Below, in pieces: positions 43,029 to 50,461 of a stretch of DNA of 64,000 nucleotides (position 1 is the stretch's first letter; each line of letters starts with the position of its first letter). The DNA comes from JALZKA01 sp963754045. GTDB lineage: Bacteria; Actinomycetota; Thermoleophilia; Solirubrobacterales; 70-9. Under the pieces are notes generated by a model. The model was not told the DNA's origin. It saw only the letters and a list, made by a program, of their open reading frames with translations, and ran no database searches. The position numbers and the translations under genes were made by a program. The stretch is from NCBI GenBank assembly GCA_963754045.1, contig CAVWEN010000003.1:62001-126000 (forward strand), written 5' to 3'.

Positions 43029-43409
43029 ATGGTCAGGAAGATTTCTCTCGTGGTGGCGCTTCTCGCGCTTGTCGCGATTCCCAGTTCGAGCTTTGCGGGC
43101 GGGGGATCCGGGGCGGGCAGCGGGGCGAAGGCAACGAAGCTGACGATCAAGACCGGTAACTCGGCCGGGCAGTTCAAGGGCCGCGTCAACTCAGACGCCG
43201 CCAAGTGCACGAGGAACCGGAAGGTCCGCGTCTTTCAGAAGATGGCGGGTCCGGACCTCGAGATTGGGGCGGACCGCTCCAACTACAAAGGTCGCTGGAA
43301 GGCCAGCACGGCTGCGATGTCGGGCGAGTGGTACGCCAAGGTCGGCAGGGTCGTCAAGGGCAGCACGATCTGCAAGGGCGATAGGTCGAAGACCGTCTCG
43401 GCGGGCTAG
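43029..43409 (+). CDS. Small secreted protein, paralogue of the 47.8-kb protein
   Basis: 126 residues from ATG 43029, with AAGGGGAA upstream. A signal peptide ends near SSFAGGG. The mature part contains KCTRNRKVRVFQKMAGPDLE and GADRSNYKGRW, then VKGSTICKGDRSKTV. The two cysteines probably form a disulfide. The same KC-RNRK-VF...G-DR-S-G pattern occurs in the secreted protein at 47765-48166, so both derive from one ancestor. It resembles small beta-sandwich (carboxypeptidase-regulatory or transthyretin-like) modules of this lineage. The role is unknown. Confidence 0.7.
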   Translation: MVRKISLVVALLALVAIPSSSFAGGGSGAGSGAKATKLTIKTGNSAGQFKGRVNSDAAKCTRNRKVRVFQKMAGPDLEIGADRSNYKGRWKASTAAMSGEWYAKVGRVVKGSTICKGDRSKTVSAG

Positions 43410-43877
43410 CTACGAGTGCAGCTCATGCAGCGCGGCGAGCACCAGCTCGTCGTGCTGCTTGGGCTGGACCTTCGGGAAGGCCTTCGCGATGACGCCGTCG
43501 GCGTCGATGATGAACGTTGCCCTCGCCGCGCCCCAGTACTTCTTCCCATACATCGACTTCTCGATCCAGGTGCCGTAGGCGTCGCAGACCGCGTGGTCCT
43601 CGTCGGCCAGCAGGGTGAACCCGAGCGAGTGCTTGCCGGAGAATCGCGAGATCGCTGGGACCGGGTCGGGGGAGATGCCGATCACCTGGGCGCCGGCTTT
43701 TTCGTAGGCCGAGGAGTTGTCGCGAACACCACAGGCCTGGACGGTGCAGCCGGACGTATCGGCCCGCGGGTAGAAGTAGAGGACCACCGTCTCACCGCGG
43801 AGGTCCTTGAACGAGACCTGGTTGCGGTCCTGATCGGGAAGTGTGAAGTCGGGGGCCTCGTCGCCTGCGCTCAGCAT
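43410..43877 (-). CDS. Peroxiredoxin, BCP/PrxQ type
   Basis: 155 residues from ATG 43877. The thioredoxin-fold peroxiredoxin core begins LSAGDEAPDFTLPDQD. The peroxidatic cysteine is in DTSGCTVQACGVRDN, with a second cysteine five residues on, the atypical 2-Cys PrxQ/BCP arrangement. A PRADTSGC variant replaces the usual P-x-x-x-T-P-G-C. It reduces peroxides with thioredoxin as donor. The upstream frame extension has no signal or homology. It ends one base after the secreted-protein stop, so the two are convergent and abut. Confidence 0.92.
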   Translation of the reverse strand: MLSAGDEAPDFTLPDQDRNQVSFKDLRGETVVLYFYPRADTSGCTVQACGVRDNSSAYEKAGAQVIGISPDPVPAISRFSGKHSLGFTLLADEDHAVCDAYGTWIEKSMYGKKYWGAARATFIIDADGVIAKAFPKVQPKQHDELVLAALHELHS

Positions 43878-43973
43878 CGGCGGCGAGAGTAGCCGCGAAC
43901 GAATCCGCGTCGAAAAAAAAAGTTCGCAATTTGCGATCGCCGGGGCCCGAGAAAGTCGCATTGTCGGCGCTCT

Positions 43974-43996
43974 ACCGTGTCCTGCTGTGACACGGT
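43974..43996. promoter_or_regulatory. Perfect 8-bp inverted repeat upstream of the sigma gene
   Basis: ACCGTGTC (43974-43981) and GACACGGT (43989-43996) with a 7-base spacer. It lies between the peroxiredoxin start and ATG 44073. It could be an operator for the sigma gene or an RNA hairpin in its leader. It overlaps two GTG codons in the sigma frame, which argues against their use as starts. Confidence 0.4.
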
Positions 43997-44072
43997 GGAT
44001 CGGCAAAACAGTTCGAGCGGGTCTGGACTAGGGGGCGTACCCGACGCCGGTGGGGTTCCAGATCTAGGGACG

Positions 44073-45413
44073 ATGGTTACCGGGACGCAGACGAGAATCG
44101 AAACGGCAGACCAGGGTGTGGATCGCCAGCAGTGGCACGACCGCGCATCAAGACTGCATGACGAGCTTCGTCGCCCCGCCACCGGGCTCGTCCGGCGTGC
44201 ATTCGGCTCCACGTTCGGAGCCGACGAGATCGACGACATCTACTCGAGCGCCTGGTTGGGGACGCTCCGCGCGCTCGAGCGCAAGCACCACCAGATGGAC
44301 GACGAGGAGGTGCGCAAGTATCTGCTGACGGCGGTCGCCAACCATGCCTCCAAGGAGATCCGCCGGAGGCGCCGCAAGCCGATTGCCCCGCTCGACGCCG
44401 CGGGTTCGGTCGCGGAGGTTGCGGATACGCCCGAGGACACCGCGACGGGCAACGAGCAATCGCGGATAACCCGCGACGTGCTCGCCAGCCTCCCGGAGCG
44501 TCGCCGCGCCGTGATGCTGCTGCGCTACGGCTGGGGGCTCGAGCCGAAGGAGGTCTGCGGCATGGTCAAGGGACTCTCGCCGCGTGCCTACCGCAAGGAG
44601 ATCACCCGCGGCGTCGAGGAGGTGACCAGGCGGATGCGCCTGGTTGAGGCCGGCCGCTGGTGTGCCGATCGCGAGGACGTGCTGACCGCGTTTGCCGCGG
44701 GCACGGCCGACGATCACCAAAAGCTTCAGGCCGAGCAACACCTTTCGCACTGCCGTCATTGCACGGAGTTCGTCGGCAAGCTCAGCAGTCACCTGCACGA
44801 CATCGGCTCGGCGCTCGCCGTGCCGGGCGCCATCGGAGCGCTCGACGGCAGCGGCATGCTCGAACGGTTGGGCGACATTCTCGATCGAGGCCGCGATGCA
44901 ATGGTGGGCGCAGGAACCAGGGCGGACTCTGCCAGCGAAGCGATCTCGTCGGCCAGTGCCATGCGCGGTGGCGGGACGGTAGGCGCTGGAGTGCTCGCGA
45001 AGCTCGCGGGACTCGGTGGCGCCGGGAAGCTCGCAGCGGCGTGCCTGACCGGCGGCGTTGCCGCGACCGCGTGCGTCGCTGCCGGGTTGACGCCGAACCC
45101 CATCGACGTTGGCGGTGCGGGAGACGTCGTACCGAAGATCGAGCGGGTGGTCTCGCGGAGCGTCGAGGCAAGTGACGTGCGAGACGTCCTGGCGAGCGCG
45201 GAGGCCAGCGCAGAGCCTCCCGCGGTTAGCCCCTCCGAGTCAGAGCCGACGTCAGAGCCGCGAGAGGTCGTCGATCCGGTTGCGGTCGTCGCGCCGACCG
45301 CGCCGCCGACCGAGCAGGAGTTCGGGGTGGCTTCGGGCGCTGTACCGGCAGCAGCGCCGGCCTCGGCCGGCGGAGGAGGTGGCGGGGCGGTGGCGCAGGA
45401 GTTCGGGCCGTGA
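44073..45413 (+). CDS. ECF-like sigma factor fused to an anti-sigma-type zinc motif and membrane helix
   Basis: About 446 residues from ATG 44073; longer GTG starts at 43977 and 43995 overlap an inverted repeat. Region 2 is seen as RRAFGSTFGADEIDDIYSSA and region 4 as SLPERRRAVMLLRYGWGLEP with a basic recognition helix. After the sigma part comes an H-x3-C-x2-C motif (QHLSHCRHCTEF) like zinc anti-sigma domains, then a glycine/alanine membrane helix (about 325-350 of this start, GGAGKLAAACLTGGVAATAC) and an acidic, proline/serine-rich outside tail. It is thus a sigma factor that may be tethered by its own tail. The next secreted gene overlaps by GTGA. Confidence 0.83.
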   Translation: MVTGTQTRIETADQGVDRQQWHDRASRLHDELRRPATGLVRRAFGSTFGADEIDDIYSSAWLGTLRALERKHHQMDDEEVRKYLLTAVANHASKEIRRRRRKPIAPLDAAGSVAEVADTPEDTATGNEQSRITRDVLASLPERRRAVMLLRYGWGLEPKEVCGMVKGLSPRAYRKEITRGVEEVTRRMRLVEAGRWCADREDVLTAFAAGTADDHQKLQAEQHLSHCRHCTEFVGKLSSHLHDIGSALAVPGAIGALDGSGMLERLGDILDRGRDAMVGAGTRADSASEAISSASAMRGGGTVGAGVLAKLAGLGGAGKLAAACLTGGVAATACVAAGLTPNPIDVGGAGDVVPKIERVVSRSVEASDVRDVLASAEASAEPPAVSPSESEPTSEPREVVDPVAVVAPTAPPTEQEFGVASGAVPAAAPASAGGGGGGAVAQEFGP

Positions 45414-46144
45414 GGCGCGCATTGGCCATGATGCTCGTGGTCGGAGCGTTGCTCGCGCCGTCACTCGCTCAGGGCGCAGGCGCGACCTACGACGTCGTGC
45501 AGTGTCACTCGCTCAATCGCGGCATGGACGACGCGATCCTGAGCGACATGAGCAGCTACTCGATCCGGGCGCTGTGCGCGGATGCGACGAACGAAAACGC
45601 GACGAAGATCCAGACGGTGCGGGCCGCCAACCGGGCTGCCAAGGCCACTGTTCGGTGGCGCGCTCCGGCGGACACGGCGTTGGTCGGCGTTGCTCTACAG
45701 CAGAAGCTGCGCAACAACAACGGTCACCGTGCCCGCCTGTTCATGGCCGACAACGAGCTGCGCGAGACGACTCGAATCGCAACCGGCAAGGACGCGGCGA
45801 CCGGCTTCGCCGGCGAGCGCTGGAGCGGTCCGGGTCAGTGGAACTTCGTCGCCGCTCTCGATTGCATCCGGGATCGATGCGAGGAGTCGAACGTCGCCAA
45901 GGTCTGGTTCCGCGAGGTGAAGCTAACGCTGGCGGACCTGGAGGACCCGGAGGTGAATGTTTCGGGAGATCTGCTGGTATCGGGTTGGCACCGAGGGCAG
46001 CGCGGAGTCGGCGCAGATGCGAGTGACCTTGGGTCAGGCAGTTACGTACTAAAAATCAAAGTCAATGAGAACGTGATTGCTAGCGGAGAGGGGGAGTGCT
46101 CGGGAGTCCATTCGACCGCGTCGTCAGCGACTACCGAGTGTTGA
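45410..46144 (+). CDS. Secreted protein, possibly truncated member of a lineage-specific family
   Basis: 244 residues. GTG 45410 overlaps the sigma gene stop. A signal peptide ends at GAGATYD. The mature N-terminal part (DVVQCHSLNRGMDDA, RARLFMADNE, WSGPGQWNFVAALDCI, VWFREVKLTLADLEDPEV) matches a family of secreted cell-surface proteins I associate with this lineage, which are usually much longer. Here the reading frame stops soon after an AT-rich stretch (46041-46080, about 35% GC by hand count). The C-terminal part of the family is missing. It is probably a target or partner of the tethered sigma factor. Confidence 0.7.
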   Translation: MRRALAMMLVVGALLAPSLAQGAGATYDVVQCHSLNRGMDDAILSDMSSYSIRALCADATNENATKIQTVRAANRAAKATVRWRAPADTALVGVALQQKLRNNNGHRARLFMADNELRETTRIATGKDAATGFAGERWSGPGQWNFVAALDCIRDRCEESNVAKVWFREVKLTLADLEDPEVNVSGDLLVSGWHRGQRGVGADASDLGSGSYVLKIKVNENVIASGEGECSGVHSTASSATTEC

Positions 46145-46608
46145 TGGGGTTCCGGGTGCCAAAGGGGACGAAGATCCCCAACGTGATCCGCTCGAAGAGC
46201 GTCAACGCAGATGGCGGCACCGGTGGCGTGCTGAAGCTCAATCGCGACAACACCTACGCCTCACAGCTAAACCGCAAGGCGCCGCACGGGCCGAAGTTCA
46301 AGTACGTGGGTTACAGCTCGCAGCCGGTGGCCGTACCCAATGAGGCCGGCTTTGACTCGGCAGCCAGGTTCAAGGTGGGGATGAAGGTGCCGAAGTCGGT
46401 CGTCGGGAAGCGCTTCAAGGTGCGCCCCGTGCTCGGCAGCTACCAGGTGAGCCCGTCGCAGCCGGCCAACGATCCGATCAGCTGTGGTCCGGATCCGTTC
46501 GACGACAACGGAGGGGCCACGGACTATCAAAACGAGACCTGGAAGATCTGCATCGACTCGCCGCTGAAGAACAGGTTCCGCAACATCAGCGTCAAGATCA
46601 GGGACTAG
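46096..46608 (+). CDS. Signal-less fragment of a secreted beta-rich protein
   Basis: 170 residues in a different frame, overlapping the preceding gene by 49 bases. It has no signal peptide although its body looks extracellular: GFRVPKGTKIPNVIRSKSV, NGGATDYQNETWKICIDSPL, and cysteine pairs. ATG 46144 would give a shorter protein and equally no signal. The most economical reading is the C-terminal part of another secreted gene joined by deletion or frameshift to the truncated gene upstream. It could still be translated by coupling. Not assigned to a known family. Confidence 0.5.
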   Translation: MLGSPFDRVVSDYRVLMGFRVPKGTKIPNVIRSKSVNADGGTGGVLKLNRDNTYASQLNRKAPHGPKFKYVGYSSQPVAVPNEAGFDSAARFKVGMKVPKSVVGKRFKVRPVLGSYQVSPSQPANDPISCGPDPFDDNGGATDYQNETWKICIDSPLKNRFRNISVKIRD

Positions 46609-47102
46609 AGGCCGGAGCGCTTCAGGTCCTCGTCCAGCCGCTTCTCGTCGGCGTCGCTCATCGCGGCGCCGACGGGTGCGGGTGCGGCGTCCGTCTCGCG
46701 GCGCCAGCGCCGCAGCCCGACGAAGATCGCGACGGCGCCGGCCAACACGGCCAGGCCGGGCACGATCCAGGCGGCGAGGTCGAACCCCTCGCCTGAGGGC
46801 GTCGCCAGAACCTCCTCGCCGAATTCGAGCACGAGCGCGTCCTTGATCTCGTCCTTGGTCGCGCCCTGGGCGATCAAGCCGCGGATGTAGTCGCGCTCGC
46901 GCAGCGCCTGCGGCGACTCGGAGGCGAGCTCCAGGGTCGTGCCGCACACCGGGCACATCACCTCGTCCTCGATGTCGGGAAGGCTCGCGCGCGGCTGGGC
47001 CTGCGCGCCGAGTGCGGGGTCGCCCGGGGGTGGGTTGTACTGGGCCGCGGCCGTTCCCGGGAGCATGGCCAGCAGGGCGAGGCTCGCCAGCGGGATCCTC
47101 AC
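46605..47102 (-). CDS. ccmH: Cytochrome c maturation protein CcmH/NrfF family
   Basis: 165 residues. A signal peptide lies at 1-21 (cleavage after AAAQ), then the family motif EDEVMCPVCGTTLELASESP, where the CPVC pair acts as the dithiol that reduces apocytochrome c. The helix RDYIRGLIAQGATKDEIKDALV follows, then a membrane helix (DLAAWIVPGLAVLAGAVAIF) and an acidic tail. It overlaps the ccmG-like gene (ATGA), so it is the second gene of a two-gene unit. The other Ccm genes lie 8 kb away at 55.4-58.3 kb. Confidence 0.88.
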   Translation of the reverse strand: MRIPLASLALLAMLPGTAAAQYNPPPGDPALGAQAQPRASLPDIEDEVMCPVCGTTLELASESPQALRERDYIRGLIAQGATKDEIKDALVLEFGEEVLATPSGEGFDLAAWIVPGLAVLAGAVAIFVGLRRWRRETDAAPAPVGAAMSDADEKRLDEDLKRSGL

Positions 47103-47629
47103 GAAGCGCCGATCTTCGGCAACACGACCGAATCGATGTAGTCCTCGGTGACGGGTCCGGGCCGGTAGTCGGCGACCTTGCCCTCGGGGTCGATCAGGAT
47201 CGATTCGGGAACGCCGGTCGCGCCGAGTTCCTCGGCGTAGTCGCCGGATCCGTCACGGACCGAGGGGTAGCTCACGCCGAACTCGTCCTCGAATTCCAAC
47301 GCGTCGGCCGAGCCGTCCTGACTGTTGACGCCGAACACGGTGAATCCGTTGTCTCCCTCCGCGTCCTGCAGGTCCTGGAGCAGTGGCGTCTCGTCGCGGC
47401 ACGGAACACACCACGAGGCCCAGACGTTCAGCAGCACCCACCGGCCGCGGTAGTCGGAGACCGACCCGGTCTCGCCGCTTGCCACGTCGTCGGCCAGAAC
47501 CCCGAGGCTCGCGGTGGGAACAGTCTCACCGACCTCGAGCGCTCCCGATCCTTTCGAGATCACGCCGAAGGCCAGCAGGCCGACAACGGCCAGCACGCCC
47601 ATGAAGGCCGCGAATGACTTCCCGCTCAC
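47099..47629 (-). CDS. TlpA/ResA-type thioredoxin, CcmG-like
   Basis: 176 residues with an N-terminal membrane anchor (SFAAFMGVLAVVGLLAFGV). A thioredoxin fold faces outward with the active site WASWCVPCRDE and the cis-proline loop GVPESILID. Such proteins keep the CXXCH cysteines of apocytochrome c reduced for heme attachment. GTG 47629 is preceded by a TAGTCT -10-like box (47642-47637), which would place the transcript start at the start codon. It is the first gene of the unit with ccmH. Confidence 0.9.
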   Translation of the reverse strand: MSGKSFAAFMGVLAVVGLLAFGVISKGSGALEVGETVPTASLGVLADDVASGETGSVSDYRGRWVLLNVWASWCVPCRDETPLLQDLQDAEGDNGFTVFGVNSQDGSADALEFEDEFGVSYPSVRDGSGDYAEELGATGVPESILIDPEGKVADYRPGPVTEDYIDSVVLPKIGAS

Positions 47630-47641
47630 GTCGCCAAGACT

Positions 47642-47663
47642 AGAGCGGCCGCACGGCCGCTCT
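47642..47663. promoter_or_regulatory. Perfect 10-bp palindrome between ccmG and tRNA-Gly
   Basis: AGAGCGGCCG-CA-CGGCCGCTCT, ten perfect base pairs with a two-base centre, lies where the -35 regions of both divergent transcripts should be. TAAGAT (47669-47674) is a likely -10 box for the tRNA. It may be an operator or a cruciform element; no terminator T-run is present. Confidence 0.4.
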
Positions 47664-47686
47664 CGACGTAAGATAAGTGTCTAAGC

Positions 47687-47759
47687 GCGGCGGTAGCTCA
47701 GTTGGTAGAGCATCAGCTTCCCAAGCTGGGGGTCGCGGGTTCGAGCCCCGTTCGCCGCT
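47687..47759 (+). tRNA. tRNA-Gly (anticodon CCC)
   Basis: 73 bases that fold into a standard cloverleaf. The acceptor arm is GCGGCGG/TCGCCGC with discriminator T, as in bacterial glycine tRNAs; the D arm is GCTC...GAGC. The anticodon arm CAGC-TTCCCAA-GCTG gives CCC, reading GGG codons. The T arm is GCGGG-TTCGAGC-CCCGT. The CCA end is not encoded. Confidence 0.95.
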
Positions 47760-47764
47760 TCAGG

Positions 47765-48166
47765 TCAACTGCTCGCGGTCGCGGCGCGGCAGCGGGTCGG
47801 GTTTCGTCTTGGTCCGACCCTTGCCTTTGCGACCTCGACCGAGATGAAGACCTGCTCGTCGAACGAGTTCTCGCCTCGCACGTAGTAGCCCCCGTTCCTG
47901 GAGGTGCGATCGCCGCCGAGCCTGATTCGCGGACCGGTCGCCTCCTGAATGAAGACCTTCAGCTTGCGGTTCCTGAGGCACTTACGACTCGACTCGATGA
48001 AGCCAAGCACCTCACAGGTGCTCGACGACGGGCAGCTGGCACTTTCGATCAAGACAGTTGTCGGCTTCGATCCACCGGCTTGCGCGGCACCGATCGGCAG
48101 CGCGAGTGCGGCCAGCGCCAGCAGCGACACGATTCCCCTTAGCGATGACTTACCCCTTAGCGACAC
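47765..48166 (-). CDS. Small secreted protein with a duplicated translation start region
   Basis: 133 residues from GTG 48166; GTG 48130 is a second candidate. Both are preceded by AAGGGG four bases upstream, because an 18-base unit is repeated three times there. From 48130 the signal peptide is VSLLALAALALPIGAAQA. The mature part has CPSSSTCEVLGFIESSRKCLRNRKLKVFIQE and GGDRTSRNGGYYVRGEN, matching the secreted protein at 43029-43409. It is convergent with the tRNA, five bases from its end. The function is unknown. Confidence 0.68.
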   Translation of the reverse strand: MSLRGKSSLRGIVSLLALAALALPIGAAQAGGSKPTTVLIESASCPSSSTCEVLGFIESSRKCLRNRKLKVFIQEATGPRIRLGGDRTSRNGGYYVRGENSFDEQVFISVEVAKARVGPRRNPTRCRAATASS

Positions 48167-48181
48167 GATTCCCCTTCGCGA
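48124..48181. repeat. Three 18-bp tandem repeats spanning the start of the secreted gene
   Basis: Units start at 48124, 48142 and 48160 with 18-base period; the first and third are identical over 21 of 22 positions. In the gene they encode RGIVSL, RGKSSL, RGIVSL. The outer units each hold an AAGGGG Shine-Dalgarno and a GTG, so copy number would change the number of usable start sites and the length of the signal peptide n-region. Confidence 0.8.
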
Positions 48182-48210
48182 CGACAACGGCGGAGAGCAT
48201 AATCCTTCTG

Positions 48211-48540
48211 GTGGCTTACAGCGAGGAACTCGCCGAACGCATTCGCGACCTGCTCTCGATCCACTCCGACCTGACGGAGCGAAAGATGTTCGGGGGCATC
48301 GCCTGGATGCTGTCGGGGAACATGGCCTGCGGGGTCATGGGGGACGAACTTTTGGTTCGAACGGGCGGCGAGGATCGCGACGCTGCGCTGGCGGAGGAGG
48401 GGGTGCGCGAGTTCGACTTCACCGGTAAGACGCTGGGCGGCTTCGTCGTGGTCGCCCCCGACTCGATTGCGGAACCCGACGAGCTGGCGCGCTGGGTCGA
48501 GACCGGCGTGGGGGTGGCGACGTCGCTGCCGCCGAAGTAG
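48211..48540 (+). CDS. TfoX/Sxy N-terminal domain protein
   Basis: A 109-residue stand-alone TfoX N-terminal domain. It starts VAYSEELAERIRDLL, followed by the hallmark KMFGGIAWMLSGNMACGV, REFDFTGKTLGGFVVV and a final LARWVETGVGVATSLPPK. In proteobacteria this domain takes part in competence regulation; actinobacterial single-domain versions are uncharacterised. CATAAT at 48198-48203 would start the transcript at GTG 48211, so a leaderless mRNA is likely. It is divergent from the repeat-containing secreted gene. Confidence 0.85.
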   Translation: MAYSEELAERIRDLLSIHSDLTERKMFGGIAWMLSGNMACGVMGDELLVRTGGEDRDAALAEEGVREFDFTGKTLGGFVVVAPDSIAEPDELARWVETGVGVATSLPPK

Positions 48541-48561
48541 CGCGCATCTAGGATCGCGGTC

Positions 48562-50010
48562 GTGCCCCTCCGCAGCTCGCTTGTCGCCGTAGCGCTTTCC
48601 CTCGCGCTGGCGGCGTGTGGCAACGACGCCGACGATTCTTCCGCACCCGCCGGTGAGGGCGCCACAGCCGGTGACACCCACCCGCGCATCGAGCTGGCCG
48701 ACCTCGGGGCGTGCAAGGCCCACCCCCGCGTCCAGGATTACCGCTGCGGCTCGATCGAGGTTCCGTTTGAGCGCACCGACCCCTCCTACGGCACGACCCG
48801 GATCGGCTTCGCGGTGCTGCCGCGCAAGAATCAGAAGCAGCGGTCGAAGGGCGCGATCTTCGCCGTCGAGGGCGGACCGGGCTACGCCACCACGGCCTCG
48901 GCCTTCGCGATGCGCGCCCTGTTCGGCGGGCTGCTGGATCGCCGTGAGCTGGTGCTGATCGATCAGCGCGGCCAGGGCAGCTCCGAGCGCTACCGCTGCG
49001 ACGAGCTGCAGTCCGGCGACGGGCCCGTGCACCTGCTGCTCGCGAGTTGCGCAGCGGGTCTTGGCAAGCATTTCGTCTCGTACCGCACCTCGGCAGCGGC
49101 CGACGACATCGACGCCGTCCGCGAGGCGCTCGGACTTGAGCAGATCACCCTCTACGGAGACAGCTACGGGACCTTTCTCGGCCAGTCGTACGCGTACCGC
49201 CACCCGGACCGGCTCGAAGCGCTCGTTCTCGACTCGGCCTACCCGGCGTTCGGTGAGGACCCGTTCTACCCCTCGTTGCCGAAGACCGGGGTCCGCTCCC
49301 TGGAGATCACCTGCGATCGCGAACCGGACTGCAAAGGCGATGCGGCCGCCCGCCTCGCGCGCGCCGTCCGGTTCCTGCGCGAGACAGGTCGTGGCGTCGG
49401 TCCGCTGATCGACGCGATCGCGAGTGCGGGCTACGGCCCGCCCGACTCCTACCTCGCGATAAACGACGCGCTCGTGGCGCTGTTCGACGGCGACGTCGGC
49501 CCCTACAAAGAGCTGATCGCCGAGGGCAAGCCCGCTCACCGAAACCCGGCCCGCTACGTCCGGGCGGGCGAACTGGTGGTGGGCTGCAACGACTACCCGA
49601 TGATCTGGGACAAGCAGGCGCCCGAGCCCGAGCGCCGCGTCCAGCTCGACGAGGCGATCGCCGACTACGACCAGGACGCCTTTGCGCCGTTCACCGTGCG
49701 CGAGATGGCGGTGGCGTCGGCGATCGGTTACCTCGAGTGCCTCACCTGGCCCCCGCTGCCGGCGATCTACGAGCCGCCGGCGGATCCCGATTCGCAGGAG
49801 CCCACCGAGGCGCCGACCCTGGTCGTTTCCGGCGAGTTCGACGACGTCACGACGCCCCAGGAGGGGAAGGTGGTGGCCGAGCTCTTCCCTGATTCGGAGC
49901 ATTACATCGCCCGCAACTCCGGTCACGTGGACGCCCTGTATTACTCGGACAAGCCGGCGGCCGACCGGATCCGCGCCTTCCTGCGCCGCGAGCTCCGCGC
50001 GTCGGGGTAG
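48562..50010 (+). CDS. TAP-like alpha/beta hydrolase lipoprotein (S33-type peptidase)
   Basis: 482 residues. The lipobox LSLALAAC gives lipidation at Cys19. Oxyanion/HG-like segment FAVEGGPGYATT, nucleophile YGDSYGTFLGQ, the conserved ELVLIDQRGQGSS strand, and the C-terminal TAP domain with SGEFDDVTTP (Asp) and RNSGHVDA (His) are all present. Members of this family remove N-terminal tri- or dipeptides or hydrolyse esters outside the cell in actinobacteria. Disulfide-like cysteines occur near 51, 62, 148 and 163. It is followed after 10 bases by the thioesterase gene. Confidence 0.88.
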   Translation: MPLRSSLVAVALSLALAACGNDADDSSAPAGEGATAGDTHPRIELADLGACKAHPRVQDYRCGSIEVPFERTDPSYGTTRIGFAVLPRKNQKQRSKGAIFAVEGGPGYATTASAFAMRALFGGLLDRRELVLIDQRGQGSSERYRCDELQSGDGPVHLLLASCAAGLGKHFVSYRTSAAADDIDAVREALGLEQITLYGDSYGTFLGQSYAYRHPDRLEALVLDSAYPAFGEDPFYPSLPKTGVRSLEITCDREPDCKGDAAARLARAVRFLRETGRGVGPLIDAIASAGYGPPDSYLAINDALVALFDGDVGPYKELIAEGKPAHRNPARYVRAGELVVGCNDYPMIWDKQAPEPERRVQLDEAIADYDQDAFAPFTVREMAVASAIGYLECLTWPPLPAIYEPPADPDSQEPTEAPTLVVSGEFDDVTTPQEGKVVAELFPDSEHYIARNSGHVDALYYSDKPAADRIRAFLRRELRASG

Positions 50011-50020
50011 CCTGCCCGCC

Positions 50021-50461
50021 GTGGGCGAGCCGCGGGAGATGGAGGGCATCGACGGGCTGACCCGCTGGCTGGGCGTGCGCTGGCAGGCGGCCGACCGGGT
50101 GCGGATGCCGATCCGCGAGGACCTCCTCAACTTCTCCGGCATGCTCGCCGGCCCGGTCACCTACGCGCTGGTGGACTACTGCATGGGCTCGACCCTGTGG
50201 CAGGCGCGCGGGCGGGGCGAGGCGATCGCGACGATCTCGATCGCGATCAACTACGTGCAGACCGCGCGCGAGGGAGACGTCTTCTGCACTGCCCGCCTCG
50301 ATCGCCGCAACGACCGGATCGCGGTGCTGAGCGCCGAGGTGAAGCACGCAGATGAGCGACTTCTCGCGACCGCCATCGGCTCGTACTCGATCTTCCCGCG
50401 CGAGCGCCTGGGCGGTCACGAGGATCGTGGCGGCGCCGCGGCTCCGGCCGGTGCCGACTAG
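50021..50461 (+). CDS. Hotdog-fold thioesterase-like protein (PaaI/DUF4442)
   Basis: 146 residues from GTG 50021. A hot-dog fold is suggested by RMPIREDLLNFSGMLAGPVTYALVDYCMG (the central helix with Asp), then ATISIAINYVQTAREGDVFC and the strand DRIAVLSAEVKHADERLLATAIGSYSIFP. The usual catalytic Asp/Glu of PaaI-type enzymes may be the Asp in VDYCMG. Substrates would be acyl-CoA or aryl-CoA esters. The frame 5' of 50021 belongs to the hydrolase shadow. It ends with a four-base tail overlap with the convergent YihY gene. Confidence 0.75.
   Translation: MGEPREMEGIDGLTRWLGVRWQAADRVRMPIREDLLNFSGMLAGPVTYALVDYCMGSTLWQARGRGEAIATISIAINYVQTAREGDVFCTARLDRRNDRIAVLSAEVKHADERLLATAIGSYSIFPRERLGGHEDRGGAAAPAGAD

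Noticed and set aside
43913..43921. A run of nine A bases as a terminator or phase-variable tract
   Set aside because: No stem precedes it on either strand and it lies between divergent starts, not inside a gene; it may merely be a bent promoter segment.
47702..48142. A plus-strand frame beginning inside the tRNA-Gly
   Set aside because: Starts within a tRNA gene and reads antisense to the secreted gene.
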